Part shown: in pieces, positions 23,880 to 34,645 of the stretch
Layout: each line of letters opens with the position of its first letter
How positions within the stretch are numbered: the first letter of the stretch is position 1
Assembly: GCA_001599815.1 (NCBI GenBank)
Contig: BCIA01000002.1
Coordinates: 937,831-1,001,830, forward strand
Direction of reading: 5' to 3'
DNA: 64,000 bases
DNA from: Furcasterigmium furcatum
Lineage: Eukaryota > Ascomycota > Sordariomycetes > Glomerellales > Plectosphaerellaceae
Notes under the pieces: model-generated
Seen by the model: only the letters and a program-made list of their open reading frames with translations
Databases searched by the model: none
Told to the model about the DNA's origin: nothing
Made by a program: the position numbers and the translations under genes

Positions 23880-24619
23880 TCAGCAGGGAGCAGACACCAC
23901 AGGCGGTGCATCCTCAATGGGATAGAGGTCAGCGAAAGGGTCGTTGCTGGGGTCGGTGATGCGGGTGTGCTCGAGAGTGTTGGAGATGCCCTGGGCCGTC
24001 TCCTCGCCAAAGACATCGGCGACCCAAGCGAAAGTGGCGTCGATACCGGCGGTGACACCGCTCGAGGTGTACACGTTGCCGTCGACGACCCAGCGGGCCC
24101 TCGAGATCCAGTTGGTGGCCGGGCCGTCGGCGACGGTGGCGTTCCACGCCTTCTTGTTCGTGGTGGCGTTGCGGCCGTCGAGGACGCCGGCGTTGCGCCC
24201 GTGCAGACGGAGAGGAGCGAGTGCAGGTCCGGGTACACGGCGGCGACGTAGCCGATGAGGTCCTGGAGCGGCTGCTGCGTGCCGACGCCGCCGGGCACGA
24301 TAAGCATGTCGAGGCTCGCTGGCGGCTAAGTATACGTGTGCGTGGGCACGATCCTCTGGGTGAAGGAAGAGTTGACCGGGTTGAATACGTGCTCCGGCAC
24401 CGTGGCCACGGGGTCGAGCGTGTCGGCGAGAAGGTAAAGGTTCAGGCGGTGCTGGAAGGAGAGGAGGTTGAGGATGTCCAGGGGCCCGAAGACGTCGAGC
24501 GCCTGGATGCCGGGGAACAGAGCCACGCCGATGTCGACGGGGAGGTCGGCATCGGCGGCGATCGCGACCCGGGTCAAGCCGGGGGTGAGGACGGAGAGCG
24601 CGACGGCAAAGGGCTTCAT
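23880..24619 (-). pseudogene. DJ-1/PfpI-family protein gene, broken by a stop codon and a frameshift
   Basis: The start is at 24619 (MKPFAVALSVLTPG...), with a signal-peptide-like N-terminus, then the family motif VALFPGIQALDVFGPLDILN. The frame hits TAG at 24326-24328 but continues directly with ASLDMLIVPGGVGTQQP and the nucleophile-elbow motif LLSVCTGA. There the frame is lost. Homology resumes in another frame at AGVLDGRNATTNKKAWNA and runs to the stop at 23880 (TAQGISNTLEHTRITDP). Family members have about four residues between CTGA and AGVLDG, so a deletion of roughly 10-14 bp that is not a multiple of three is likely. No intron of normal size removes the TAG. Relatives include isonitrile-hydratase-like and secreted DJ-1-type enzymes of fungi. 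The TAG sits where CAG is plausible, as a C-to-T change. Sequencing error is the alternative. Confidence 0.7.
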
Positions 24620-25602
24620 GTTGTCGCTGTTGATAGAGGGGAGATACGTGGGTTTCTGAGCGGGGGGAAGGACACTGATGAAGGACTCTATCTAGATCTC
24701 TGCCACCTCTGCAAGACAGAACCCGGAAGGGATGGTGTTTGACAGAACCATGCAGGCCTTGATATAAGAGTTGAATCCCAGTCCTAGCGATGGCACACTG
24801 GCCCGCCCCCTTTAGGAAATTTCCTCTCAAACTTGCTCATCCGTTCCGCGTGTGGATGGATGAAGGGAGGATGCAGAAGCTTATTGCCTTGTGACCAGAA
24901 CACTTTAAACAACACACGAAGAAATGGCGCCAGGTGCTCGGCACAATCACGATGGGGGACACATCCCGTCCGCATCAGGAAGTATGCTGCGATACATCTG
25001 CGGGGGGAAAGGCGCCCCCCGGGCGCCTCGAGACCTGAGTGCATCCTGACAAATGGTGTAAGTATGTTCGAGGCAAGTGGGAGGAAAGAAAAGTAGAACA
25101 GAAGGAGGAAGGAAATCCTGATCAGCATCGTGATGCTGCTGAACTGACGGGGCGGAGCAGTTGAAGATGCGGCTTCACTGCATTTTCGACGCGGCGGACT
25201 CCTCGGGACCGAGACGCAAAGCGCTGTACAGGAACATCCATGTCAGACTCACTCAAGATTGACCAGCATCTCCACGTACCAACTCCTGTCATCATATGCT
25301 ATGGACCGGTTGCCTGTGCCCTGGCCCAGTCACTCCCAGTGCTCCCGAAATGCTCCCATCGCCGCCGTCAGGGATTACGACTACAAGATCCCTGAACAAT
25401 TCAGGGCAACATCCAGGCGGACCTGCATCATCAAGCTCAGGCTAACACGCCGCCATGTCGATCTCCGCGGCTGACCTCTAGCCAACCTTGACACAGTAGC
25501 CCCAAACAAGGTATCGAATTCCGACATGGGTGGCACAGAGTCACTATGTAAGTGTGACCATAGTCAAGGCTCCCCTCCCTGGCCGATGTCGTATTCAACC
25601 TC
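24620..25602. other. Intergenic, about 1 kb
   Basis: The part next to 24620 would be the upstream region of the DJ-1-like gene; the part next to 25602 is the 3' flank of the CorA-like gene. No supported gene or RNA is seen. Confidence 0.55.
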
Positions 25603-27198
25603 TCACACGGGACTCTTCTCTACGGACGCGGGCTCCCTCTTGTTCGTCAAGAAGTGCCACGAACCGACCGTGATCAGAGTCAGGCTAATGGTAACTAAGA
25701 AGTATATCCAGACGAACGGAGAGACAATCTGATCCGAGTCTTCGGGCAGCCACTGGAAGAACGTCATGGAGAAGAGCGTCTGCAACGTAAAGCTGTCAGC
25801 TGAGTCCTGTTCATCCGGGGAGGAGTGGCTGCACGGGAACGCACCGCTACGAACGTGGCAGGCAGGAAGATCATGGTCAGCAGGGCGATGGACTTCATCT
25901 GGCCGCTGTCCCGCTTCGTGGAGAGGGCGATGTCGATGTTCGCCCTCGTGTGGGCGAGCTCCGTCGCCAGCGTCATGCCGTCCGAGATCATGGTGCACTC
26001 GCGGATCTTCTGCCTGTAGTCGCCCATGATCTCCTGCAGGCGGTCCTCGATCCTCGGCCCCTCTTCCCGGATCATCTCGCGGTGCCCGATGTCTGGGGGC
26101 TGGGGGCTGTCCTCGCTGCAGAGCTCGCGCACGTGGGCGACCATCTTGTCCATCTGCTCGGTCCAGTCCTCCAGCCCGTTCTTGAGATAGTTGACCTTGA
26201 GCCAGGGATCGATGGCATCGCTGATCAGCGCCTCGTGGCCTCCCCCCGCCCCCCAGTCGGCGTCGTGACGGCCGAGCGCCGAGACTCTGGTCACCAGCAA
26301 CTCGAGCTGCTTGCGCACCGACTCGAGCTGGCGCTTTCTCTCCAGCTCTGCGAAGACGCCGACCAGCAGCATAGGGTGGTAGAGTGCGGCGGCGGTTGCT
26401 TTGCTGACGCGGCGGTAAATCTCGTCCATGACCGTGGGATTGCAGCCGTAGAAGACGCCATATGTCGACCGCGTACGGGGAAAGTACGTCACGGATAGTG
26501 CCAGGTCGTCTTCCCAGCTATTCGAGGAGCGGCAGTGGTATACTTGAGCATCATGCGTCAGGCGCTGTCAGCATCGCCTTTCGAGGACAGGGGGTTCTTA
26601 CTGATTGTTGGTTCTGGCTCGGCGCCCATTCGCAGGCTGGTCCGGGAGAAGACGGCCTGGCCTCGGTTGATTGTTCGTGCCACAGATCCATGAACCTGGA
26701 AGCGCTCAAAGACGCAATCAAGTGTCGATCTTGAGAAGGGCAAGTATTGCAGCTGGGCAGGATTGTGGCACCCATCTTCGTCGTCCTCGCTCACGAAGCG
26801 GCCGGCAAGACTTTATGACGGTTCAGTCCTCACTCTAGTAGTCACGCAGATATGGATATGAAAAAGAATCCTTACAGCACCGCAGTGCCCCCTTCGCTGC
26901 CAGGTTCCCTTATGGGTTCGAGATGGTCCTGCCAAACACTCAGCGTCTCGTACTTGCCAGAGTCGCGACGGGACGAGATGAATTCACCTTGCTCAGCCAG
27001 TCAACCCATTCCTTGTCCGACTCCAATACCCAGGTCTCCGGTCGCTATTGTCAAGTCAGCGAGGTTGAAGTCTGAAAAGACCGGACGGAGGCCTACTCTG
27101 TTCCCCAACATTCGCAGCACCTTGCTCGTTCCTTTGACATGTTTGAATACTCTGTGATCCGCCGGGGCCAGCTCGGGATTGTTTCGTGGCCGGTCCAT
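25603..27198 (-). CDS. CorA-like Mg2+ transporter-domain protein, 5' exon uncertain
   Basis: Exons, minus strand: 27198-26876, 26810-26602, 26542-25845, 25779-25603; introns of 65, 59 and 65 bp have GTAAG/GTGCG donors and all junction phases agree. The start ATG at 27198 gives MDRPRNNPELAPADHRVFKH. The middle reads STLDCVFERFQVHGSVARTI, then NSWEDDLALSVTYFPRTRST, then a long helical segment. The C-terminus has two membrane helices (SIALLTMIFLPATFVATLFS; WIYFLVTISLTLITVGSW), the usual CorA arrangement, but with no GMN signature, as in many fungal CorA-like proteins, so ion transport is unproven. In the first exon, frame 1 meets TGA at about 27022-27024, while the best protein sequence there (SDKEWVDWLSKV) is in another frame and the original frame resumes after it. 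Either two compensating indels or a 42-bp intron is needed. It may be a decaying gene. Confidence 0.65.
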
Positions 27199-27781
27199 GT
27201 GAATTAGTCCCAATACCTATCTATCTTGGCTCTCTTGCGATCGGAAGCCGACGTCAGATTTCACTTGAGGGGACCGTGGAATGATTGCGCCTAGATGCGC
27301 GGAGATGCATATGCCGGGCAGTTAAAGGAAGGCCTCTGCGTCATGAGACTCATGCAGTGTGGCAGAGGCAACCCGGTCAGGCTGTGTTCGAGGCACCTCG
27401 TGGGCGCTTTTGGTGGTGGGTGGTGAGTGAGTCCGCGCCCCTTTCCCCCCATCACTTACACCTGTCAGGGTGCCCAAAATGAAATGGTTGCCTCGTTCTG
27501 CCACACCGAAGACTCGAAGCGGCTACCCGAACACCTGCGGCTCCTCTTCCTCACAAGCGATCAGGCTGTCGGCTGGACTCGGAACACCATATCATCCATC
27601 CACCTGTCGATGCCTGATGGCCATCCGAGCCCGACAGCCTCATGCACGCACGCATGCATGCAAGCAAGCGATGAAGAGCGCCGTGAAACTGTTGACGAAG
27701 CTTGCGATAGCCTAGAAGTGAGGTGCAGATGAATCATATAATACCTCTCCTATCCACCCCCGAAGCCGAGAACATGAGCTC
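27199..27781. other. Divergent intergenic region
   Basis: About 580 bp between the start of the CorA-like gene (minus) and that of microprotein gene A (plus). It contains a short CATG/CAAG simple-repeat run near 27640-27670. No other feature is supported. Confidence 0.55.
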
Positions 27782-28211
27782 ATGCATTCATGTTTGTCTA
27801 AAGACGTGGCCAACATGGGGCGCCGCTCGCAGAAAACCGTCGTGCCGACCGAGTCGTTCGACATGAGATATGTCGATAAATACATCCTCCTCGAAGAGCT
27901 GAGAATCATTTATGGCCCGGGCCAGTTCAAGGTCCAGGTGAGTCGCTTGATGGGCAAGGAGGGTGACTCACGAGAGCGACTCCTAGCTAACTGGACGATC
28001 CAATATCGCAGATTCATTTGGGACATTTTATATTTAATCCCCCATGGTCACTGCGGCTGGTGAGTCTGCCCTGAGCCCCGTGAGACATCATCGGGGCTGG
28101 TCAGCCCGTTGTCTAGCTCGCCACTCACTCGAGCTGACTCGGACGGAACAACAGGACCAGAGACAGCGCATCCTCGAACGCAGCAGCGATCATTACCAGC
28201 AAGTCTACTAG
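27782..28211 (+). CDS. Small spliced protein A (86 aa), related to the one at 32886
   Basis: Exons 27782-27937, 28012-28059 and 28155-28211; introns of 74 and 95 bp are both GTGAGT...AG in phase 0, and the second has GCTGAC before its acceptor. The product contains MRYVDKYILLEELRIIYGPG, then QFKVQ / IHLGHFIFNPPWSLRL / DQRQRILERSSDHYQQVY. If intron 2 were retained the protein would end LVSLP (72 aa). The start could instead be the ATG at 27815. There is no signal peptide, Cys pattern or membrane segment. The core R-Y-(V/I)-D...L-R...Y-G, then an intron, then a short beta-like segment (HFIFN) matches the protein encoded at 32886-33230, including the phase-0 intron position. I do not recognise a named family. 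It is convergent with the kinase gene (197 bp between stops). Confidence 0.6.
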
Positions 28212-28407
28212 GTAGGCTGCAATTATCGGGAACATAGTCGCTGGCCATATTTCTAGCAGCACCGGGAGGGGTGGCCAACACTTCAGTTTGGCCTAGTCTT
28301 GGACCAGTGTCTGTCGCTCTTTGCACTCGTTACCTCTATCATCAGACCTCTGGATAGCATTAATTAACTCCCTCATGATGACTATTTTGTGCCGCGCCGC
28401 CCATTTC

Positions 28408-31400
28408 TCAGCGGAACCACGACTTGAATGTTTGCCAACAGCCAGTCTTGATCTTCTCCTTTCCTGGCGGGACCGCATGCCCGTTCTGCCCAGTCCTCCC
28501 CTGGCCAGATGTGCTCGCTGGTTGTCGATTGACTTCAGTTTTGTGAGGTATCCCTTCTGTGGGATCAGCTTGGGCCTCTGAAGAACGAGCATCTCCCCCC
28601 AGGTCTCGTCCCTCTTTGGATGTGGCGTGCTCGTCGTCATGCGGTTTGTGGGCTTGACCATCTGACCCCTTCGCAGAGTGTTCCTCCTCTACATGTGGTC
28701 TATGTGATACGGACTCATTTTCCAGCTCCTTGCCCTCCCCTTGTATCGTCGTGACTGCACCACCGTCCGGCTTCGAGGACGAGGTGGGAATCTCTGCAAC
28801 ACCCGAGACTGCCTTCTCGGCCTGTTGCTGCCTATGATCTCCCCCCGAAGGACGCCTCACCCTGTCCGAGAAATAGTTCGTCTTCTCGTCACGAGGCGAT
28901 GTCGGCGTTTGGGAACCCGGGCTGCCTGGCGATGCGGGCGCCTCCATGCTCTCAGACCAGCTCGAGCGGCCGAGCGGGCTCAATGGGCGAAGAGGATCGA
29001 TGGGTTTCGAGTCATCCACCGACGACGAGTGTCGGTGCCTTCTGCTGCCCCCTGACGGGTTCCGCTCGCTGCCTACCTGACTCACGTAGTGGCTGGGAGT
29101 CACGCCGTCGAGCTTGTTCCTCACCGAGCGCATCCTGAGTGAGCCAACGCTGGTTCTGCTCGAGGACCGAGATTTGGTCCGCGGCCTATGGATGATCTGC
29201 GGAATATCCACGTTCGGGCAACTGGGCCCCTTTCCGTCGCAGTTCCTGAACGTGCTCGGGATGGAGCTGGCGTCGAGGGACTGCGCGAGAAGACCGAGAC
29301 CCTGGCAGTCGATGGTTTGGAGTGTGTCGACGCAGTGCTGCAGACACCCCTCGTGGACATATTCGGGAACTGCGGCCTTCTTGACAATAACACTCAGCCT
29401 GTTGACGACGGTGCCGATCTGGGCGCGCTTCCCAGGGTCTTCCTGGAGCATTTCTTTTCTAATCAAGTCTAGAAAGTCGTGGACAAGGCTCGAACATTTG
29501 GGTTGCTTGTGAAGGAACGAGATCCACTGACGGACACAAACAGGTCAGTGAGAATGCGAAGAGGAGGATATCTCCGGACAGTAAGTAGTACGCACCTGGT
29601 CGACAGCGTTTCTGACCTTAGCGTACCTCTTCCCAGACTGGTCCTTGAAAAGGCTGAAGAACGTGTCCTCCTTCCACTCAAGTTCGATATCCTCGCCTGG
29701 TTCGACCAGCGTCCGATCATGAGGGAAGAGGTGGACGACCGCGCAAGAACCCATCAGCAGCCAGATGACGAACTCAATGTACAGACAGCCGAGCGTCCAA
29801 ATATCGTACGACCGCGTCATGTATCCCTCCTCCAGTTCAATCTCCGGTGCGCGGTACGTGTATGACACCGAGAATCCCCGCCGCGGCTGTCTCGAGGCCG
29901 AGTGCTGGCTGTTGAAGCGCGTGAGGCCGAAATCAGAGATCTTGAGCACACCCGTAGTGTCATTATCCGGCTCATCCTTGAACCATAGGATATTCTCGGG
30001 CTTGATGTCGCCATGCCGCCCGTATCTGCGAGTCTCCCGCGACGAGGTCGTCACGTTCAGCCTATCCGCCTCTACCGAATCATTCTGGCTGTCTTGCCAG
30101 TTATGAATCTTGTTGAGGGCTTGGGCAAGCCCCAGGCACTGCTCTACCACCCAGAGGCCTCGGGAATGTGTCAGGGACGGCTTGGGGTGACGTTTCCAGT
30201 AGTCGCGGAGGTTGCCGTTGGCCCAGGGGAAGAGGAGATAGTAGTGGCCCTTGTGCTTGTACGTTGCGAGAAGTCGAATCAAGTGAGCGTTAGATTTGTT
30301 GCTGAACCTTTCGAGAGCATGAACTTCGTCCCGAAACTCTTCATACTTTGTCGTTGACAGCCTCTTCACGGCAAATGTGGTCTCGCCGTCGGCGTCCTGT
30401 CTCATGTCAGCTTCTGGTTTGTTCTTCTTGCTCGACGTGTTGTACCTTCGTCGCGAAGTTCTCAAAGTCGTGGTGATCTGGATGAATGGCCACTTGCCAG
30501 ACAACACCAAACCCTCCTGGTGTCCCGGCCTCCGTTCGCTCGTCGTTGCGGGTAAACGGAAGGATGATGTGATCCTGGAGCTGGTAGTGAGATACTCTTC
30601 CCTTGGATCCCTTGTGCTTGCCAAAGTAGGGCGAGAGCATCTTCCACTGCCAGTCGAAGAAGTTGTCCGCCACGATGGGACTGCACTTTGGCTGGTCGAA
30701 GAAGCCCAGTGGCCTTCCGTCCTTCGAGCCCGAGTAGAGGCGTGAACAGCCATTCTTGACCTCTTTCCTCAGAGGTAGGTCTTTGTCGATCAACCCTGCC
30801 TTGATGAAGTGCTCTATCATGGGGATCTTCTCTATCAGGACGAGAATGGCGAATATTCGGCGGCTTGATGTGAACTTTTGGCTGGGATACAGCAGGTCCC
30901 CGTCTTCGAGCTTATGCGTCTTGCAGATATATGTCGCCATCTTTTCGATCTGTCGCAGTCGCTCCGGATTCGAGCCAGGATGAAAGGCCGAGCGAAGGGT
31001 CTGCTTCACCTGCTCCTCGGTGAGTAGGTTGTCCAGCGTACGGATGGGTAGAAACTGCAACCGCTCCTCTCCATCTACCCGATGTACCATGGCCTCCCGC
31101 AAGCGCAGGCAGAGATCCGTGTCCGGAAGTTCTGTGTCCGGGATGTCGAGACTCAAGGAGTCCGAATCCCGGGCGGCCTGGTCGTTGGCTTCCACGGCAC
31201 CACCCATTCTGGAGATGGACTGGGTGATCTGCTCCGCCTCATCTTTTGACAGCAGACCGGCCTTCTCATCCCTGGTGCTCTCAAGCTGCTGGGAGTCGCC
31301 ATTATCAATGATCTTGTTGGTTGTTATAGAGACCACGGACTCGGTTCCGTCGAGCGCGGCAAGCGTTTTTTGGTCTCCGGAGCTTCGCGTGTCGGGGCGG

Positions 31401-31900
31401 GTGACGGTGATGTCAGGTCCAGTTTCTGCCCTCTCCTGAGAGTCCTCTATCTCGTTTTGTTGTGACAGGGGCACGTCCACTTGATACCGTCGGATGTTGG
31501 CTCCGTTCGGCTGTGATCCTAGATACCTCGTGTCACCGCCGCGAGATGCATCCAATTGCGGTTCATCTGTCGGCCGACCCTTTTGGGCGGCAATATATGG
31601 CTCTGAATGGACCTAATTTTCCATGAAGTCAGTCCCGATACACACAAATCTGGATGAAAGACGTACGAGTTGGATGTGGACATCGGGATGAGGTCCTGTC
31701 GAAGCCGGTTGCAGCGCATTGACTTCTTCAGCGTGCTCAGGCGACAATTGCCCTCGAGATCCATGCTGGTAATGTTCTTTCGCATTGATGGGTTGCGACA
31801 ATCCATTGGAAGGGCCAAGATGTTGTCGCTTCGACGCCGACTCAAGTCCCGATCCCAGCGCCCCATTGGCGAGGAACCCGGAAGATTGCTCGATAGTCAT
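28408..31900 (-). CDS. Ser/Thr protein kinase with long N- and C-terminal extensions
   Basis: Exons, minus strand: 31900-31667, 31612-30446, 30396-29596, 29526-28408; introns of 54, 49 and 69 bp are all phase 0. The product has 1,106 residues. Residues 1-220 are polar and disordered. About 220-430 is a helical region (LCLRLREAMVHRVDGEERLQ; LLTEEQVKQTLRSAF; MATYICKTHKLEDGDLLYPS) found before the catalytic domain in many fungal lineage-specific kinases. The catalytic domain has the Gly-rich loop GFGVVW, FAVKRL with the ATP-binding Lys near 478, catalytic loop HGDIKPEN (Gly replaces Arg of HRD), DFGLTRF, and YRAPEIE. All key catalytic residues are present, so it should be active. The tail, about 350 residues, is Ser/Arg/Glu-rich and ends in a basic, Cys/Trp-containing motif (KTGCWQTFKSWFR) that could touch membrane. 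Substrate unknown. It is flanked by two related microprotein genes. Confidence 0.88.
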
Positions 31901-32885
31901 CTGTGAGTGACCAAAGGGGATTCAAGTTGCGCTGTGGTCGACTCTGGAGGGCTTACTTTATGTCAAAATGAAGAACAATTCCAAGGGTTCGCCGGGCGCA
32001 TTGCCACTTGCCAGCCTTGCTCGAGTCCTAGCCGCCGGTTTTATCTCACGACGGACTTGAGCCTCGAGGTGGGTCAGCTTGCACCAACAATTGTCACAAG
32101 CCTGCCATGCATCGCGTAGCCTGACCTGGCTCTCGTCTGGAGCGCAGCTTGTTTTGGGAGGCTTGGGGGCAGCGGCTGAGACAGCCCCTCCCTCTTCCTG
32201 CCCCTGCTGGAAGCGAGCAGCATTTGGGGGGCTCGGAGGACAAAGTCTGGGGAGTTTCTGAGAGCGCTCCTCTTCTTTCGGTAGTGCCAGATGATGCGAG
32301 GGCTTCTCGAAAAACTACAGTAGCAAACAGGCTGTGGGAAGCCTTGTCGTGACACTTTCATCGGGTTACTCTGGACGGCAGGAGATCACACAGACGACAG
32401 CTGGTACGAGCCGACCGCCGCCCTGTAGAGGTGCACCAGGAGAGAACAAGGTGGCACTCTTTTCCTCTTAAGTATCGCCTGCATGGCATGGGGGCGGGTG
32501 CTCCCCCGTGCGACCACACCACATCGGTGCTGCGCCCCCAGGCTACACGAGATGCTATTCGACGCTCCCTTTTTTCCAGTTCACACGGCAAATCGGTTCC
32601 CATGAGGCAACCCAGGCAGCCTGAGAATGACGGCCCGTGGCTGCATTGCCACGCCCGTAGGAACGTGGCCACCTTATTCAAGTTCCAGGCGGCCGCCCTG
32701 TTTAGCACGACCCTAGAGTCAGCCAACTATGCCATGTGCATCCTGTCAGCTCCTGGACATTAAATCGGGGATGGCTCGCACCGAAATGACTTCAAGTTAT
32801 GGTTGTTTTGGTAATCTTTGGCCCGGCCCACCACTCGCTTCTTGAACTCGTCATCGCAGACCACTTGAGTTGACCATCATCCGCC
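31901..32885. other. Divergent promoter region between kinase and microprotein B genes
   Basis: 985 bp separates the kinase ATG (31900, minus) from the microprotein B ATG (32886, plus), so it probably holds both promoters. No ORF or repeat is supported. Confidence 0.5.
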
Positions 32886-33230
32886 ATGATCTACTCCGAG
32901 CCTTCGCACTCCCATTCAGGGTCATCCAGCTGCCGCTCAGATTCCGGGTCGAGCGTGGACGGGACAGAGCTCGCTCACCTCTCTCTCATCCACGCGAGGT
33001 ACATCGATGACCCGAGAGCCTTGTGCCGACAGCTGCGCCACAGCTATGGCTCGGACAACATCGACATCAAGGTATTCATTCATACCATCCCTATTGTTTG
33101 ACCGAGAAACTGCTAACATGTTTTATAGATGAGGAACAATGTCTTCCTCATCCGGACTCGAGATGCCATCCCGTTGTCACGGCTGATAGGCGCCGACACG
33201 AAAACCTTGTACCTCAAAAGATATGATTAG
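32886..33230 (+). CDS. Small spliced protein B (95 aa), related to protein A at 27782
   Basis: Exons 32886-33071 and 33129-33230 are separated by a 57-bp phase-0 intron (GTATTC...TGCTAAC...TTTATAG). The ATG context is CCGCCATGA. Residues 1-28 are Ser/His-rich. The core reads HARYIDDPRALCRQLRHSYG, SDNIDIK / MRNNVFLIRTRDAIPL, and ends LIGADTKTLYLKRYD. It aligns with protein A across R-Y-I/V-D, L-R, Y-G and the segment after the intron, and the intron falls at the equivalent place (after IDIK versus FKVQ). It has no signal peptide, transmembrane segment or recognised domain. It is divergent from the kinase gene. Duplication of one ancestral small gene on either side of the kinase is the simplest explanation. 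Confidence 0.65.
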
Positions 33231-34645
33231 ATGTGCGAAATGATTCGGACGAAGCAGTCTCTCTTCTCATGAGATTTATTTGTTGGGGTGAAATCGAGCT
33301 GGCCCGATTGAGATGGAACCGACAATGTACTTCTATGTTGAGGATGATGAATATTTCCTTATGTGATACGGATGGGAAAGGGGACATAGATTGTAGCCTG
33401 GTACGGCGTGTGAGCTCCACAGCTATCTGATCCGAGATCATATATGTATGTAGTACACAACATCACTTTCAACGCGCACTCCGAAAGTCTTGTGCAGCGC
33501 ACCGAAGTCTCTGAACAAGCACGGAACTTGTGCGGTCATCTTCTCGACCCCTGAGATCAGACGGCACCCCCCGGCCCGCGCCCGGAAGATGCCCCACCTG
33601 GAACGGCCCGAGGAGTGGGGCTCAGTCCGGCGTCGAGAATACCCGTTCCTCCTATAGCCCAAAATGAGCGCAGATTGAGTGAAGAGGATTCGAGAATCGA
33701 GAATACCATTTGATCTGGTTCGGGGAAGTGAGGTGAGATCCTGCTCTCATGGCTCTTGAAGCTATATAGGGTAGAGGGACCAGTCAACCTGCGGTAGTAC
33801 CGTGAGGCTTGGCCCCCATGCGGGGCGAGCTTTGGGGGCGGCCGACAGCCTGCCAAGTGTCGGAGCAAACGAGTGCAAACCCCAGAAGGTATGACCTGTC
33901 AAGGACCCCAGCCTGTTGCGTACAGCAGTACAGCCACACCATCGATCGTATCGGAATGCATGGATGGGAGGAGAGAGGAGCAACTCACGGGTGAGGGGTG
34001 TGCGTGGCCAATGAGAGGAGAAATCACTGCCAATGTCTGTAAGCGCCGACCCCTCTGAGCTTCGCGGCTAGAGCTTTCAACGGGTGGGCGACCCAGCAGG
34101 AGGCCCTGTGATTGGCTTCTGAACCCATTCAGACATCTTCAGGGCCTCGAATGAGCATGCGAACCAATGCAGGGACATTTTGGGGTGGTCCAAGGACTTG
34201 ACTCGATGGACCGACCACCAGAGAGCTCCATGCAGGAGTGAGCTCCCCACTTTGCCTGCACAGTCTCTTTAATATGCTGGGCTCGCTCCCCTGATCGGGT
34301 GCTTTCTCACGAGCTTCCCCTCCGCCCGAAGCTTTGTTCCCTCTCGTTTGGAAACACCTCAGGTAGTCCTTAGAAGCGAGTCTCGACGCCTGCTCACAAC
34401 GGCTTTGTTCGACATTGCCCAATTTGTGGCACAAGTGATACCCTCAGGTGAGCCAACTCCGCCGTTGAAGTGCGGGGCAGAGTCGGGAGATCAAGAAACC
34501 GACAATCTCCCACCGCTTGGTCATTCGCACATCCATTCAAGAAGAGGCGCTGACAGTGTCGCGAAGATCGGATTGTCTGTTCCTGCATCTCTTCGAAAGC
34601 GCGCCCTTTCCCGTCATATCCATTTAGCTCTCCAGCGCAACAGCC
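33231..34645. other. Intergenic, about 1.4 kb
   Basis: 3' flank of microprotein B and upstream region of the AIM24-like gene. ORFs here (33557-33868, 34129-34434) look like noise. Confidence 0.55.

Noticed and set aside
27640..27670. CATG/CAAG simple repeat considered as a CRISPR-like or regulatory array
   Set aside because: Too short, with no spacers; a fungal simple-sequence run.
28072..28074. First stop codon of microprotein A as the true end
   Set aside because: A GTGAGT donor just before it and a GCTGAC...ACAG acceptor lead to a longer, better-formed C-terminus; kept only as an alternative.
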